Positions 8,107-16,654 of a stretch of 64,000 bases of DNA are shown in pieces. Numbering within the stretch: the stretch's first letter is position 1; the number at the start of each line of letters is the position of its first letter. The notes beneath the pieces are model-generated. The model was not told the origin of the DNA and did not search any database. It saw nothing but the letters and a program-made list of their open reading frames with translations. Source of the stretch: SG8-30 sp963715485 (GTDB taxonomy: Bacteria; Pseudomonadota; Gammaproteobacteria; Steroidobacterales; Steroidobacteraceae); contig OY970244.1 of the NCBI GenBank assembly GCA_963715485.1, positions 1,674,001 through 1,738,000 on the forward strand, read 5' to 3'. A program made the translations under genes and the position numbers.

Positions 8107-8287
8107 GGCTGTTTTCCCCACTGATGGCCGGTATTTACCATATTCCGACTTGCAGGACGTATTGTGAATGACGGGTCGGATTCCAGGCATCGGGAGTGTT
8201 GGCAATGTGCGGGTTCTCAGCCAGACGCGTTTGGGAGTAGCCTGAGGCAGTAACCCGCGCCAGGCGGGGTAGCGGGGGAGGGAGTAG

Positions 8288-8839
8288 TTGCCTACCAGGA
8301 AGGAGCCAGTCGAATGCGGCGCATGCCGGGGCACAGGCCTGCGGCGAAGCAGGTTGTGTGAGGCATGTGGTGGATACGGCCGGCTGCCGGCAGCGAAGTC
8401 TCCAACACCGGCTGGCGCGAAAGCGGCCAGGAAACGGCAGTCCCGCGGAGCGTCCGAGAAACCACGCGTCGTTTCCCGCCGGGTTTCGCCAGCTTCCTCG
8501 AGGAAGACCGAAAGCGCGTGGTTCCAGGCCATCGCTGACACGGACAGGATGACGTTCGAGCAGTGGATGCAGGCGCATGAGAAGGAATGTCGCCTGGCGG
8601 TTTCCTACGAGAAGGCGAAGCAGCAATGGCTGCAGCGAGCCTACGACCTGTTCGTTTCGGATATCGTGGCGCGGGGCGGCAAGCCCTGGTCCTTTGAGTC
8701 TTTTCAAGCCAGGCTGCAGGTCAGCTACCCAAGCTATCGCAGCTGGTGCCAGGACGAGTACCTGGGATACAGGGCAGGGTGGCGAGGGCTGTATGGAAGG
8801 CCAGCGCGTCACAAGGCCGCGCCCCGTCGGAAGAAGTAG
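8288..8839 (+). CDS. Hypothetical protein with DnaJ-type zinc-finger repeats
   Basis: 183 residues from TTG 8288, which follows a strong Shine-Dalgarno tract (GGGGGAGGGAG, 8274-8284). Near the N terminus two CxxCxGxG-type repeats (CGACRGTG, CEACGGYG) match one zinc-binding unit of DnaJ-type chaperones; J domain and C-terminal domains are absent. A basic linker follows, then a Trp/Tyr-rich C-terminal domain (FEQWMQAHEKEC, WLQRAYDLF, SYRSWCQDEYLGYRAGWRGLYG). Function unknown. A long frame on the opposite strand is judged a shadow because only this strand shows recognisable motifs. Confidence 0.6.
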   Translation: MPTRKEPVECGACRGTGLRRSRLCEACGGYGRLPAAKSPTPAGAKAARKRQSRGASEKPRVVSRRVSPASSRKTESAWFQAIADTDRMTFEQWMQAHEKECRLAVSYEKAKQQWLQRAYDLFVSDIVARGGKPWSFESFQARLQVSYPSYRSWCQDEYLGYRAGWRGLYGRPARHKAAPRRKK

Positions 8840-8878
8840 CGAATGCGCTGACGTGTTTCTTCGCGCCGTGCAGAGCGT

Positions 8879-8990
8879 GCGGCCTCTTAGATCAATCAGT
8901 TAAATGACATGAATAAATCACTTCAATCTAATTGATATTAGTATTATTATTTACTAGGGTTGCCGAGTTCAAGGTGCCGTTAGCCAGGAG
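8879..8990. promoter_or_regulatory. AT-rich intergenic patch upstream of the GNAT gene
   Basis: Roughly 8885-8960 is strongly AT-rich in an otherwise very GC-rich window (AATCTAATTGATATTAG, TATTATTATTTACTAG). TTGATA near 8931 could serve as a -35 element with an AT-rich -10 about 15-17 bases on. Probably the promoter of the acetyltransferase gene; exact boxes are uncertain. Confidence 0.35.
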
Positions 8991-8999
8991 ATGCGTCCG

Positions 9000-9458
9000 A
9001 TGAGTACCTTGGCTACCAGGCTAGCAACTAGGCATGACGCTGCCTCGGTCGCGATGCTCTTCGATGCCTATCGCCAGTTCTATGGGAAGGCGCCGGATCT
9101 CGCGTTGGCCCGGGAGTTCATCAGCGACCGAATCGCCACGACTGAGTCTGTGGTAATCGTCGCGGAAAACACTCAGCAAGAGATCGTGGGTTTCTGTCAG
9201 TTGTACCCCACGTTTTGCTCAGTGGCAGCGGCGCGGATTTGCGTCCTGTATGACCTGTTCGTGAAGCAAGAGGCGCGACACGCGGGTGCCGGTCGCGCAT
9301 TGATGCTTGCGGCCGAGGCCCATGCTGCAGAAAACGGGTTCGTACGCATGGATCTGTCGACGGCCAAGACCAATCTTGAGGCGCAGTCGCTTTACGAGTC
9401 GCTCGGCTGGATTCGCGACGAGGCCTTCTACGTGTATAGCAGGGCCTTGCAGCGCTAG
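9000..9458 (+). CDS. GNAT family N-acetyltransferase
   Basis: 152 residues, a single GNAT domain using acetyl-CoA. The acceptor is unknown. Seen: the N-terminal ATRHDAASVAMLFDAYRQFY region, beta-strand IVAENTQQEIVGFCQLYP, the acetyl-CoA pyrophosphate loop VKQEARHAGAGRALM (R/QxxGxG/A variant) and the C-terminal AQSLYESLGW block. ATG 9000 is chosen because CAGGAG (8985-8990) gives proper spacing; an ATG at 8991 would abut that Shine-Dalgarno sequence. Confidence 0.85.
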   Translation: MSTLATRLATRHDAASVAMLFDAYRQFYGKAPDLALAREFISDRIATTESVVIVAENTQQEIVGFCQLYPTFCSVAAARICVLYDLFVKQEARHAGAGRALMLAAEAHAAENGFVRMDLSTAKTNLEAQSLYESLGWIRDEAFYVYSRALQR

Positions 9459-9470
9459 CTTGTTTTCGTC

Positions 9471-9487
9471 GTGCCGGGTCGGGTGTT
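9471..9487 (-). repeat. 17-bp intergenic repeat, copy 2 (inverted)
   Basis: Exact reverse complement of 6655-6671. It also forms the left arm of a local hairpin with 9509-9517. Confidence 0.6.
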
Positions 9488-9517
9488 GAATCAACCCCGA
9501 AACCCTTTACCCGGCAC
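9471..9517. terminator. Hairpin between convergent genes, possible bidirectional terminator
   Basis: GTGCCGGGT (9471-9479) pairs perfectly with ACCCGGCAC (9509-9517); an inner imperfect stem (GGGTGTTGA/TCAACCCC) extends it. It sits between the convergent acetyltransferase and acyl-CoA ligase genes. There is no T run, so intrinsic termination is not assured. Confidence 0.4.
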
Positions 9518-9525
9518 CGTACTCC

Positions 9526-11163
9526 CTATTCTGCGCCGGGCAGGACGTGATCCGCGAACTGCTTGCGCAGCTCGAGTTTCGAGATCTTGCCGGTAGCCGT
9601 CAGGGGAATGCTCTCGACGAAGACCACGTCGTCGGGAGTCCACCACTTGGCGATGCGCCCCTGCAGCCAGCCGAGGATCTCCTCGCGCGTCGGCTGCTCA
9701 CCGGGGCGCGGTACGACGATCAGCAATGGCCGCTCGTCCCACTTCGAATGCTTGATGCCGATTACTGCCGCCTGCAGCACCTTGGGGTGGCCGCTCGCGA
9801 TGTTCTCCAGGTCGATCGAGCTGATCCACTCACCACCCGACTTGATCACGTCTTTGGCGCGGTCGGTGATCTGCATCACGCCATCGGGGTCCATGGTGGC
9901 GACGTCGCCAGTGGCGAACCAGCCGGTTTCCGAGTGCGCCTCGCTTGGATGGCCGAGTTTGAAGTAGTCGCTGCAGACAAAGGGCCCGCGGACCTTGACC
10001 AGGCCGGCCGACTTGCCGTCCCAGGGCAGTTCCTTGCCGAAGTCGTCGACGATCTTCATCTGCACACCGAGGACGGGCTGGCCCTGCTTGACGCGCAGCG
10101 CATCCTGCCTGGCTTCCGGCCAGTCCTCAAAGCCTTGCGGGAAGCTGTTCAGCGTGCCGATCGGGCTCATCTCGGTCATGCCCCAGGCATGCAGGACCTC
10201 GCAATCATGCTTCTCCACGAACTCTTTCATGATCGCAAGGGGGCAGGCTGAACCGCCGACGGAGACGCGCCGCAAGGGCGTCAGCTTGATGCCCGCCTCG
10301 CGAGCATAGTTGAGCAGCAGTTGCCAGACCGTTGGCACGCCTGCGGCAAGAGTGATGCTTTCCTCCTCGATCAATGCGGCCAGTGTTGCGCCGTCACCCA
10401 TTTTCGGGCCCGGGAAAACCATCTTGGTACCGATCGAGGGCGCGGCGTAGGCCAATCCCCAGGAGTTGGCATGAAACATCGGCACCACGACCAGCGCCAC
10501 GTCCCGGCGCGTACAGCCAAGGCTGTCGCCCATCAGGGCGACATAGTTGTGCAGGACCGTCGAGCGGTGGCTGAACAGCACGCCCTTGGGGTTGCCGGTC
10601 GTGCCCGACGTGTAGCAAAGGGAACTGGCGGCTCGCTCGTCGAGGTCGGGCCAGTCGAAGCTGCCGGCCTCGTCGGCGATGAAGGATTCATATGACACCA
10701 GGTCCGACAACGCACTTCCTGGCATGTGCGCGTCGTCGGTCAGGACCACGACCTGCTCGAGCGGCTTGAGTGCCGGCCGCAGCTTCTCGATCAGCGGCAG
10801 CACCATCGGGTCGACGAACAGCAACCGGTCCTCGGCATGGTTGACGATGTAGGCGACCTGCTCGGGAAACAGCCTCGGGTTGATCGTGTGCAGGACTGCA
10901 CCCATGCAGGAGACCGCGTAATACAGCTCCAGATGCCGGTAGTCGTTCCAGGCCAGCGTTGCGACGCGATCGCCGGGCTTGATGCCGGCGCGCGTCAGGG
11001 CGTTGGCCAGCTTGCGGGCGCGGCGGAAGACTTCGCGCAGCGTCGTGCGATGGCGTGGCGTGTCGACCGTGACCGACACCACCTCCGTGTCGCCATGGCA
11101 GCGATCCGCGTGCCGCATGATGTCGGTGATCAGCAGCGGCGTGTCCATCATCAGGCCTTGCAT
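9526..11163 (-). CDS. Acyl-CoA synthetase (AMP-forming, medium/long-chain fatty acid--CoA ligase)
   Basis: 545 residues of the ANL superfamily, AlkK/FadD-like. Converts a carboxylic acid, ATP and CoA to acyl-CoA, feeding beta-oxidation. Motifs: P-loop YTSGTTGNPKGV, WGMTEMSP, GWFATGDVATMD, DRAKDVIKSGGEWISS, and the C-terminal catalytic Lys in TATGKISK. ATG 11163 has GAGGG upstream; a start at the internal MMDT is also possible. Last gene of the minus-strand run thiolase-FadB-like-dehydrogenase-ligase, so probably the activating enzyme for the same substrate. Confidence 0.9.
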   Translation of the reverse strand: MQGLMMDTPLLITDIMRHADRCHGDTEVVSVTVDTPRHRTTLREVFRRARKLANALTRAGIKPGDRVATLAWNDYRHLELYYAVSCMGAVLHTINPRLFPEQVAYIVNHAEDRLLFVDPMVLPLIEKLRPALKPLEQVVVLTDDAHMPGSALSDLVSYESFIADEAGSFDWPDLDERAASSLCYTSGTTGNPKGVLFSHRSTVLHNYVALMGDSLGCTRRDVALVVVPMFHANSWGLAYAAPSIGTKMVFPGPKMGDGATLAALIEEESITLAAGVPTVWQLLLNYAREAGIKLTPLRRVSVGGSACPLAIMKEFVEKHDCEVLHAWGMTEMSPIGTLNSFPQGFEDWPEARQDALRVKQGQPVLGVQMKIVDDFGKELPWDGKSAGLVKVRGPFVCSDYFKLGHPSEAHSETGWFATGDVATMDPDGVMQITDRAKDVIKSGGEWISSIDLENIASGHPKVLQAAVIGIKHSKWDERPLLIVVPRPGEQPTREEILGWLQGRIAKWWTPDDVVFVESIPLTATGKISKLELRKQFADHVLPGAE

Positions 11164-11285
11164 AGGCTTGCCCTCGAGCGTACGTGTCCGGACGCGTCCA
11201 AGGATAGCGGCGAGGGCCCACGCATGCCATGCTGACGGTGGTTCCGGCCCGACGACCAGATGGCCGCGCCAGCCCGGCCCGACTC

Positions 11286-12440
11286 TTACAGTTTCCGGTC
11301 GTCGAGTCCGAGTGAGCGGCCGATGATTTCCTTCATGATCTCGGAGGTACCGGCATAGATCCGCGAGACGCGGGCGTCGGTGTACATGCGGCAGATGCGG
11401 TACTCGTCCATGTAGCCGGCGCCGCCATGTAGCTGGACGCAGTCGTCCATGACGCGATTCTCGAGCTCGCTGGTGAGCAGCTTGGCCTCGGCAGCAACCT
11501 CAACGGTAAGCCTGCCCGCGTTGTGTTCCATCACGCAGTGATCCAGGAAGATCTGCACGGCATCGAGTTGCGCGCGCATCTCGGCCATCTTGAATCGGGA
11601 ATTCTGGAAGGTGCCGATAGGCCGGCCGAAGGCCTTGCGTTCCTTGATGTACTCGAGCGTGATGTCGAAAGCGACCTGGGCGTGAGAGATGTTGCCGCAG
11701 GCGTTCATCAATCTCTCCTCGGCGAGAAACCTCGTCAGGTACCTGAAGCCCTGGGTCGCGTCGCCGAGTACATGGGATTTGGGCACCTTGATGTTGTCGA
11801 AGAACAGCTCCGAGGTGTCCTGCGCCTTCAGTCCCATCTTGGAAAGATTCTGGCCGCGACGGAAGCCCTCCATGTCGGCCTCCACCAGGAACAGGCCGAG
11901 CCCGCTGCGCTTGTCCGGGACGGTTCGCGCCGCGACCACGAACAGGTTGCCGATCTGGCCGTTGGATATGAAAGTCTTGGAGCCATTCAGGACCCAGTGG
12001 TCGCCTTTTTCTTCAGCCCTGCTCTTGATCCCGGCGAGATCGCTGCCCGTGCCGGGTTCGGTCATGGCGATGCCGAGTATGCGATCGCCTGTCACGCAGC
12101 CTGGCAGGAACAGGTCCTTCTGCGCCTCGGTGCCGAGGTGCCCAATGTAGGGCGCCACCAGAACCGAATGCAGCGACAGGAAGAAGCTGATATCGCCGTG
12201 CCTGAGGCCTTCCTCGATGAGGATCTGTTCATAGCGGAAGTCGGCGATGCCGGCGCCGCCGTACTTCTCGTCTGCCCACATCAGCAGGTAACCCTGCTCG
12301 CCCGCCTTGCGGAACCATTCGGGGTCGACGAAGCCCTGCTGCCGCCAACGCTCGGTGTGGGGTTCCACCTCGCTCTGGAACCAACGGCGAGCGCCGTCGC
12401 GGAACATCTCGTGGTCTTCGGTAAAGATCGTTCTGTTCAT
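11286..12440 (-). CDS. Acyl-CoA dehydrogenase
   Basis: 384-residue FAD-dependent dehydrogenase introducing the alpha-beta double bond of acyl-CoA and passing electrons to ETF. Seen: N-terminal helical domain beginning MNRTIFTEDHEMFRD, ITEP-like AMTEPGTGSDLAGI, WVLNGSKTFISNG, RKAFGRPIGTFQ, QLHGGAGYMDEY, and the C-terminal YAGTSEIMKEIIGR block that carries the catalytic Glu in long-chain/isovaleryl-type enzymes. ATG 12440 is chosen because the family N terminus starts there. It lies 19 bases downstream of the FadB-like gene. Confidence 0.93.
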   Translation of the reverse strand: MNRTIFTEDHEMFRDGARRWFQSEVEPHTERWRQQGFVDPEWFRKAGEQGYLLMWADEKYGGAGIADFRYEQILIEEGLRHGDISFFLSLHSVLVAPYIGHLGTEAQKDLFLPGCVTGDRILGIAMTEPGTGSDLAGIKSRAEEKGDHWVLNGSKTFISNGQIGNLFVVAARTVPDKRSGLGLFLVEADMEGFRRGQNLSKMGLKAQDTSELFFDNIKVPKSHVLGDATQGFRYLTRFLAEERLMNACGNISHAQVAFDITLEYIKERKAFGRPIGTFQNSRFKMAEMRAQLDAVQIFLDHCVMEHNAGRLTVEVAAEAKLLTSELENRVMDDCVQLHGGAGYMDEYRICRMYTDARVSRIYAGTSEIMKEIIGRSLGLDDRKL

Positions 12441-12459
12441 GGCTCTAACTCGCTTCGTG

Positions 12460-14626
12460 TCAGGCGGCCTTGCCGGCACCTGGTACCGGGTAAAAACGTT
12501 CACCGGCCGCGGCCATCTTCTTCAGTGAGCGCGTGGGCTTGAAGCGCGGACCGTAGCGCCTGGCGAGACGCTGGCACTCTGCCACGAACTCGGGCACGCC
12601 CAAGGTCTCTATGTAGGACAGGGCGCCTCCGGTCCACGCCGGGTAGCCGATGCCCAGGATCGATCCCAGGTCGGCATCGGCGGGATGAGTAATGACGCCT
12701 TCCTCGAAGCAACGCACGCTTTCCAGCGACTCGATGAACAGGAAGCGCTTCATGACTTCCTCGACCGGCGGTTGCTCGGCGCTCACCGGCCAATGTTCCT
12801 TCAAACCGGGCCACAGCCGCTTAGGTCCGTCCGCCGGGTAGTCGTAGTAGCCGCCGCCCTGGCGCCTGCCCAACCGGCCAAGCTGGATCATCTTCTCGAG
12901 TCCGTCGTAGCCGACCGGCTTGACGAAGCGGGCACCCAGGTCCTGCTCAGTCTGCCGGGTGATCTTCCATTGCAGTTCGAGCGTCACTTCGTCGGATACG
13001 GCGAGCGGTCCGACGGGAAACCCGGCCATCTTCGCGGCGTTCTCGATCAGCGCCGGCGCTATGCCCTCCGCAAGCATGGCCTGCCCTTCATTGGTGATCG
13101 TGCCGATAACGCGGCTGGTATAGAAGCCGCGGCTGTCGTTGACGACGATGGGCGTCTTCTTCAGCTGGCCGACGTAGTCCAGTGCGCGTGCAAGGGCCTC
13201 CTCGGAGGTCTTCTTGCCGACGATGATCTCCACCAGCGGCATCTTGTCGACCGGCGAGAAGAAGTGAATGCCGATGAAATTGGCCGGCCGCTTCGAGGCC
13301 TGCGCGAGACCCGTGATCGGCAGGGTCGAGGTATTGCTGGCGAACACCGTGCCCTTGCCGATGACAGCTTCTGCCTTGGCGGTCACGTCGGCCTTGATGT
13401 CGCGCTGCTCGAACACCGCCTCGACGACGAGCTCGCAGCCGGCGAGGTCGGCGTAGTCGGATGTGGCCTTGATCCTTGCCAGCAGGGCGTCCGCCTGGTC
13501 CTGCGTTACCTTGCCGCGCTGTATGCCCTTGGCAAGCAGCTTGCTGGAGTAGTGCCTGCCTTTCTCGGCCGCCTCGCGGCTCGTGTCGAGTAGCACGACC
13601 TCGATACCGGCCTGGGCGGAAACGTATGCGATTCCTGCACCCATCATTCCCGCGCCAAGGATGCCAAGTTTCCTTACTTGGCTTTTGGCGATGCCCGCGG
13701 GCCGGCGGGCGAGAGCGTCGGCCAACCCCTTGTTCACGAACAGGGTGCGCATCAGGTTGCGGGCGACGGGACCGGCCAGCAACTTGCCGAAGTACTTGGA
13801 CTCCACCGCCAGGCCGCGGTCGAACGGCAGCTGGCAGCCCTCGTAGACGGCGGACATGATTGCATTGGGCGCGGGGAAATTGTGCCAGGTGTTCTTGGCG
13901 ACCAGTGAGTTTCCAACCAGGAATACCTGTACCAGGCCCGGGTTCTGCATGCCGACGCCGCCCGGAACCTTGAAGCCCTTGCGGTCCCAGGGGGCCAGCG
14001 GTTCGGGGTCCGTGGCGAGCCAGGCGTGCGCTCGCGAAACCACTTCCCCGGGCGGAGCGATTTCATTGACGATGCCGAGCTTGAGGGCCTCGGCAGGCTT
14101 GACGTGCTTGCCTTCGATCATCAGCGGCAGGGCGCTCGCGATGCCGATGAGGCGTGAGAGCCGCTGCGTACCACCCGCGCCGGGCAGCAGGCCGACCTTC
14201 ACCTCGGGCAGTCCGACCACCACCTTCGGTGCGTCGGCCAGCACCCGATAGTGGCAGGCGAGAGCGAGTTCCAGTCCGCCGCCCAGCGCCAGGCCATTCA
14301 TCGCTGCGACCACCGGCTTGCCGCAGGTCTCCAGCCGTCGGTAGAGCCTGTTCAGCGTTCCGCTGAAGGCCGGCGGCCTCGGCCGCGCTGACACCGCGGT
14401 CGTAGGCCGTGACCAGGTCCTTGAGGTCGGCACCGGCCATGAAGTCGCGCCTGGCCGAGGTGATGACGACGCCCTTGATGGCGTCGTCGGTCGCGATGCG
14501 CTCGACAGCTCGATCCAGATCGGCCTGGAACTCGGGGGTGATGACGTTGACCGGCTTGCCGGGAATGTCGAGGGTGAGGGTGGCGATGCCGCCAGCGTCA
14601 ACCTCGAATCGGATGGTGTTGTTCAT
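12460..14626 (-). pseudogene. fadB: Multifunctional enoyl-CoA hydratase/3-hydroxyacyl-CoA dehydrogenase, FadB/FadJ type (frameshifted)
   Basis: Bifunctional beta-oxidation enzyme of about 720 residues. The crotonase domain starts at ATG 14626 (MNNTIRFEVDAGG, RRDFMAGADLKD). The frame is lost near 14369, where an extra C sits in GGCCTTC of the coding strand, and resumes with FSGTLNRLYRRLE, AAMNGLALGGGLELALACHYR and GLLPGAGGTQR. The NAD-binding 3-hydroxyacyl-CoA dehydrogenase domain (LGILGAGMMGAGIAYVSAQAG) and its C-terminal domains are intact. The total span is one base longer than a multiple of three. A single-base sequencing error or a recent mutation fits better than an old pseudogene. Confidence 0.85.
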
Positions 14627-14658
14627 GAATTCTAGTTTCCTCGCGTGCCGAGCCGTGC

Positions 14659-15870
14659 TCAGACGCGCTCGATGATCGTGGCGGTGCCCATGCCGGCGCC
14701 GATGCAAAGGGTGACCAGGCCAGTGCCGGCGTCGCGCCGCTCCATCTCGTCGAGCAGTGTGCCGAGCACGATCGCGCCGGTGGCGCCGAGTGGATGACCC
14801 ATGGCGATTGCGCCGCCCGCGACGTTCACCTCGTCAGGCGCGAGGCCCATGTCGCGCATGTAGCGCATCACCACCGAGGCGAAGGCTTCGTTGATTTCCC
14901 ACAGGTCGATGTCGGCCTCGGACATGCGCGCGCGCCTGAGCGCCTTGCGGCTCGCCGCCGCCGGGCCGGTCAGCATGATCGTCGGCTCGCTGCCGATCGA
15001 GGCGAAGGCACGGATGCGCGCCCGCGGCTTCATGCCCAGCTTGCGCTACCATCTTCCTGTTGCCGACCAGCACCGCCGCGGCGCCGTCGACGATGCCGCT
15101 TGAGTTGCCGCCCGTGTGGACGTGCTGGATCGACTCGACCCCGGGGTACTTCTGCAGCGCCACCGCGTCGAAGCCTGCCTGCTGGCCAGGCACCGCGAAG
15201 GCGGGCTTCAGGGCGGCGAGGTCGGCCAGGGTCGTTCCCGGGCGCATGTGCTCGTCGCGTTCCAGCACGACCTGGCCGATGACGTCGCGGATCGGTGTGA
15301 TTGAACGGGCGAACCAGCCGTTGCTCCAGGCCTCCGCGGCACGCCGCTGGCTCTCGACGGCGTAGGCGTCCACCTGCTCGCGGGTAGTAACCGTCGAGCG
15401 TCGCGATCAGGTCGGCGCTGATGCCCTGGGGCACGAAGTACTGCGGGATAGGCTACGGCAGGGTCGATCGGCCAGGCGCCGCCGTCGGAGCCCATTGGCA
15501 CGCGCGACATCGATTCGACGCCGCCACCGATCACGAGATCGGACTGGCCGGACATCACCTGCGCGGCCGCGGTGTTGACTGCCTCCAGGCCGGACGCGCA
15601 GAAGCGGTTGACCTGCTTGCCGGGCACGGATTCGGCATAGCCGGCATGCAGCGCCGCTACGCGGGCAATATCCGCGCCCTGCTCGCCTATCGGTGTGACG
15701 CAGCCGAGTATCACGTCGTCCAGCAAGGCGGTGTCGAAGCCACTGCGGTCTCGCAGCGCGGCGAGCACCTGGCTCGCCAGCGATATCGGCGTGATCTCGT
15801 GCAGCGCGCCATCGGGCCGGCCCTTGCCGCGCGGGGAACGCACGTGGTCGAAGATGAATGCGTCGGTCAT
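14659..15870 (-). pseudogene. fadA: Acetyl-CoA C-acyltransferase (thiolase), three frameshifts
   Basis: Thiolase of about 403 residues catalysing the last beta-oxidation step. ATG 15870 begins MTDAFIFDHVRSPRGKG; the nucleophilic Cys is in NRFCASGLEAVN; later blocks are GGVESMSRVPMG, GGNSSGIVDGAAA, EINEAFASV, GGAIAMGHPLGATG and the second catalytic Cys in TLCIGAGMG. Three +1 shifts occur near 15445 and 15383 (extra C in a C run) and near 15043. All family motifs survive across the frames, so the gene was functional very recently or the sequence has insertion errors. First gene of the beta-oxidation run. Confidence 0.85.
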
Positions 15871-15895
15871 ATGGCAAGCCTCTACGGTGAAAACT

Positions 15896-16567
15896 TCAGT
15901 CCAGAGTCGGGGAAACAGCAGTCCCGCCTGCCGCCGGGTGCAGCCGGGCGGCGAGTTCCGCCTTCATTTCGTTCATGGCGTTGGTCACCGGGAATTCCGG
16001 GTTGACCAGCCAATGGAAGACCAGGCCACCAACCGCGGCGCAGAAGTACTCCGCCACGTGACGCGGATCGACCGTCGCCGTCACCAGGCCCCGCGATTGT
16101 CCTGCAGCCAGCCAGCCGGCGACCGTCTCGCGCTGCTGGCGATGAACCTCCGCTACGTTCGGGCGGTATTCGGCGCCCGGGTCGATGCTCTGGAACCAGA
16201 GCAGGTACATCGCACGCACGTCGTTGGGCGCTTCGCGAATGAAGCCCAGCTGGGTATCGATGGCGGCCTCGAGGGCGGGGAGGCCGACCTTGTCGCCGAC
16301 CGCCAGGTCGAGCCGCCGCAGCCATTCCCGTGAGACGTTCTTCAATACGTGGCGCAGCAGGCCGGCCTTGGAACCGAAGCGTTGGGTCGCGAGCCCCCGG
16401 CTGTAGCCGGCGGCCTCGCCGATCGCAGCCAGCGTGGTTCCGGCCAGCCCTCGCGCAGCGATCAGCTCGACCGCCGCGACGGTCATCCGGCTGTCGGATA
16501 GCGCACTGCGCTCCGCCTGGGTGAGGCGTCCGTTGCGATGGTCCTGCTGGGATCTGGTGGCCAACAA
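15896..16567 (-). CDS. TetR family transcriptional regulator
   Basis: About 223 residues. The N-terminal helix-turn-helix is clear (AAVELIAARGLAGTTLAAIGEAAGYSRG, QRFGSKAGLLRHVL); the ligand-binding C-terminal half (LGFIREAPNDVRAMYLLWFQ, YFCAAVGGLVFHWLV) is typical of regulators of fatty acid or aromatic metabolism. The frame is open to ATG 16633, but that region contains the palindromic operator, so translation more likely starts at TTG 16567 or 16564. Located between the monooxygenase and thiolase genes on the same strand; likely local repressor of the catabolic locus. Confidence 0.85.
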   Translation of the reverse strand: MLATRSQQDHRNGRLTQAERSALSDSRMTVAAVELIAARGLAGTTLAAIGEAAGYSRGLATQRFGSKAGLLRHVLKNVSREWLRRLDLAVGDKVGLPALEAAIDTQLGFIREAPNDVRAMYLLWFQSIDPGAEYRPNVAEVHRQQRETVAGWLAAGQSRGLVTATVDPRHVAEYFCAAVGGLVFHWLVNPEFPVTNAMNEMKAELAARLHPAAGGTAVSPTLD

Positions 16568-16572
16568 TCGTT

Positions 16573-16626
16573 CCCAAGGGCTATAAACTTGTTTGCAGCA
16601 AGCAAGTTTATAGGTAAGCCCTTGGG
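16573..16626. promoter_or_regulatory. Large nested palindrome, probable TetR operator
   Basis: Outer arms CCCAAGGGCT (16573-16582) / AGCCCTTGGG (16617-16626) and inner arms TATAAACTTG (16582-16591) / CAAGTTTATA (16603-16612), both perfect. The TATAAAC segments may also be -10 elements. It lies directly upstream of the tetR coding region, where TetR proteins normally bind to autoregulate. Confidence 0.65.
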
Positions 16627-16654
16627 CACTCAAGCCGGCGCTGCCCGGAACGCT

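Noticed and set aside
8107..8541. N-terminal extension of the secreted protein to 554 residues
   Set aside because: The extra 145 residues are Arg/Pro-rich shadow sequence; the signal peptide begins at ATG 8106.
8135..8812. 225-codon open frame on the minus strand opposite the zinc-finger protein
   Set aside because: No recognisable motif and low-complexity composition; the plus strand has the CxxCxGxG repeats and a good ribosome-binding site.
12685..13593. Long open frame antisense to the FadB-like gene
   Set aside because: Composition is that of a high-GC shadow frame; the minus strand encodes clear 3-hydroxyacyl-CoA dehydrogenase motifs.
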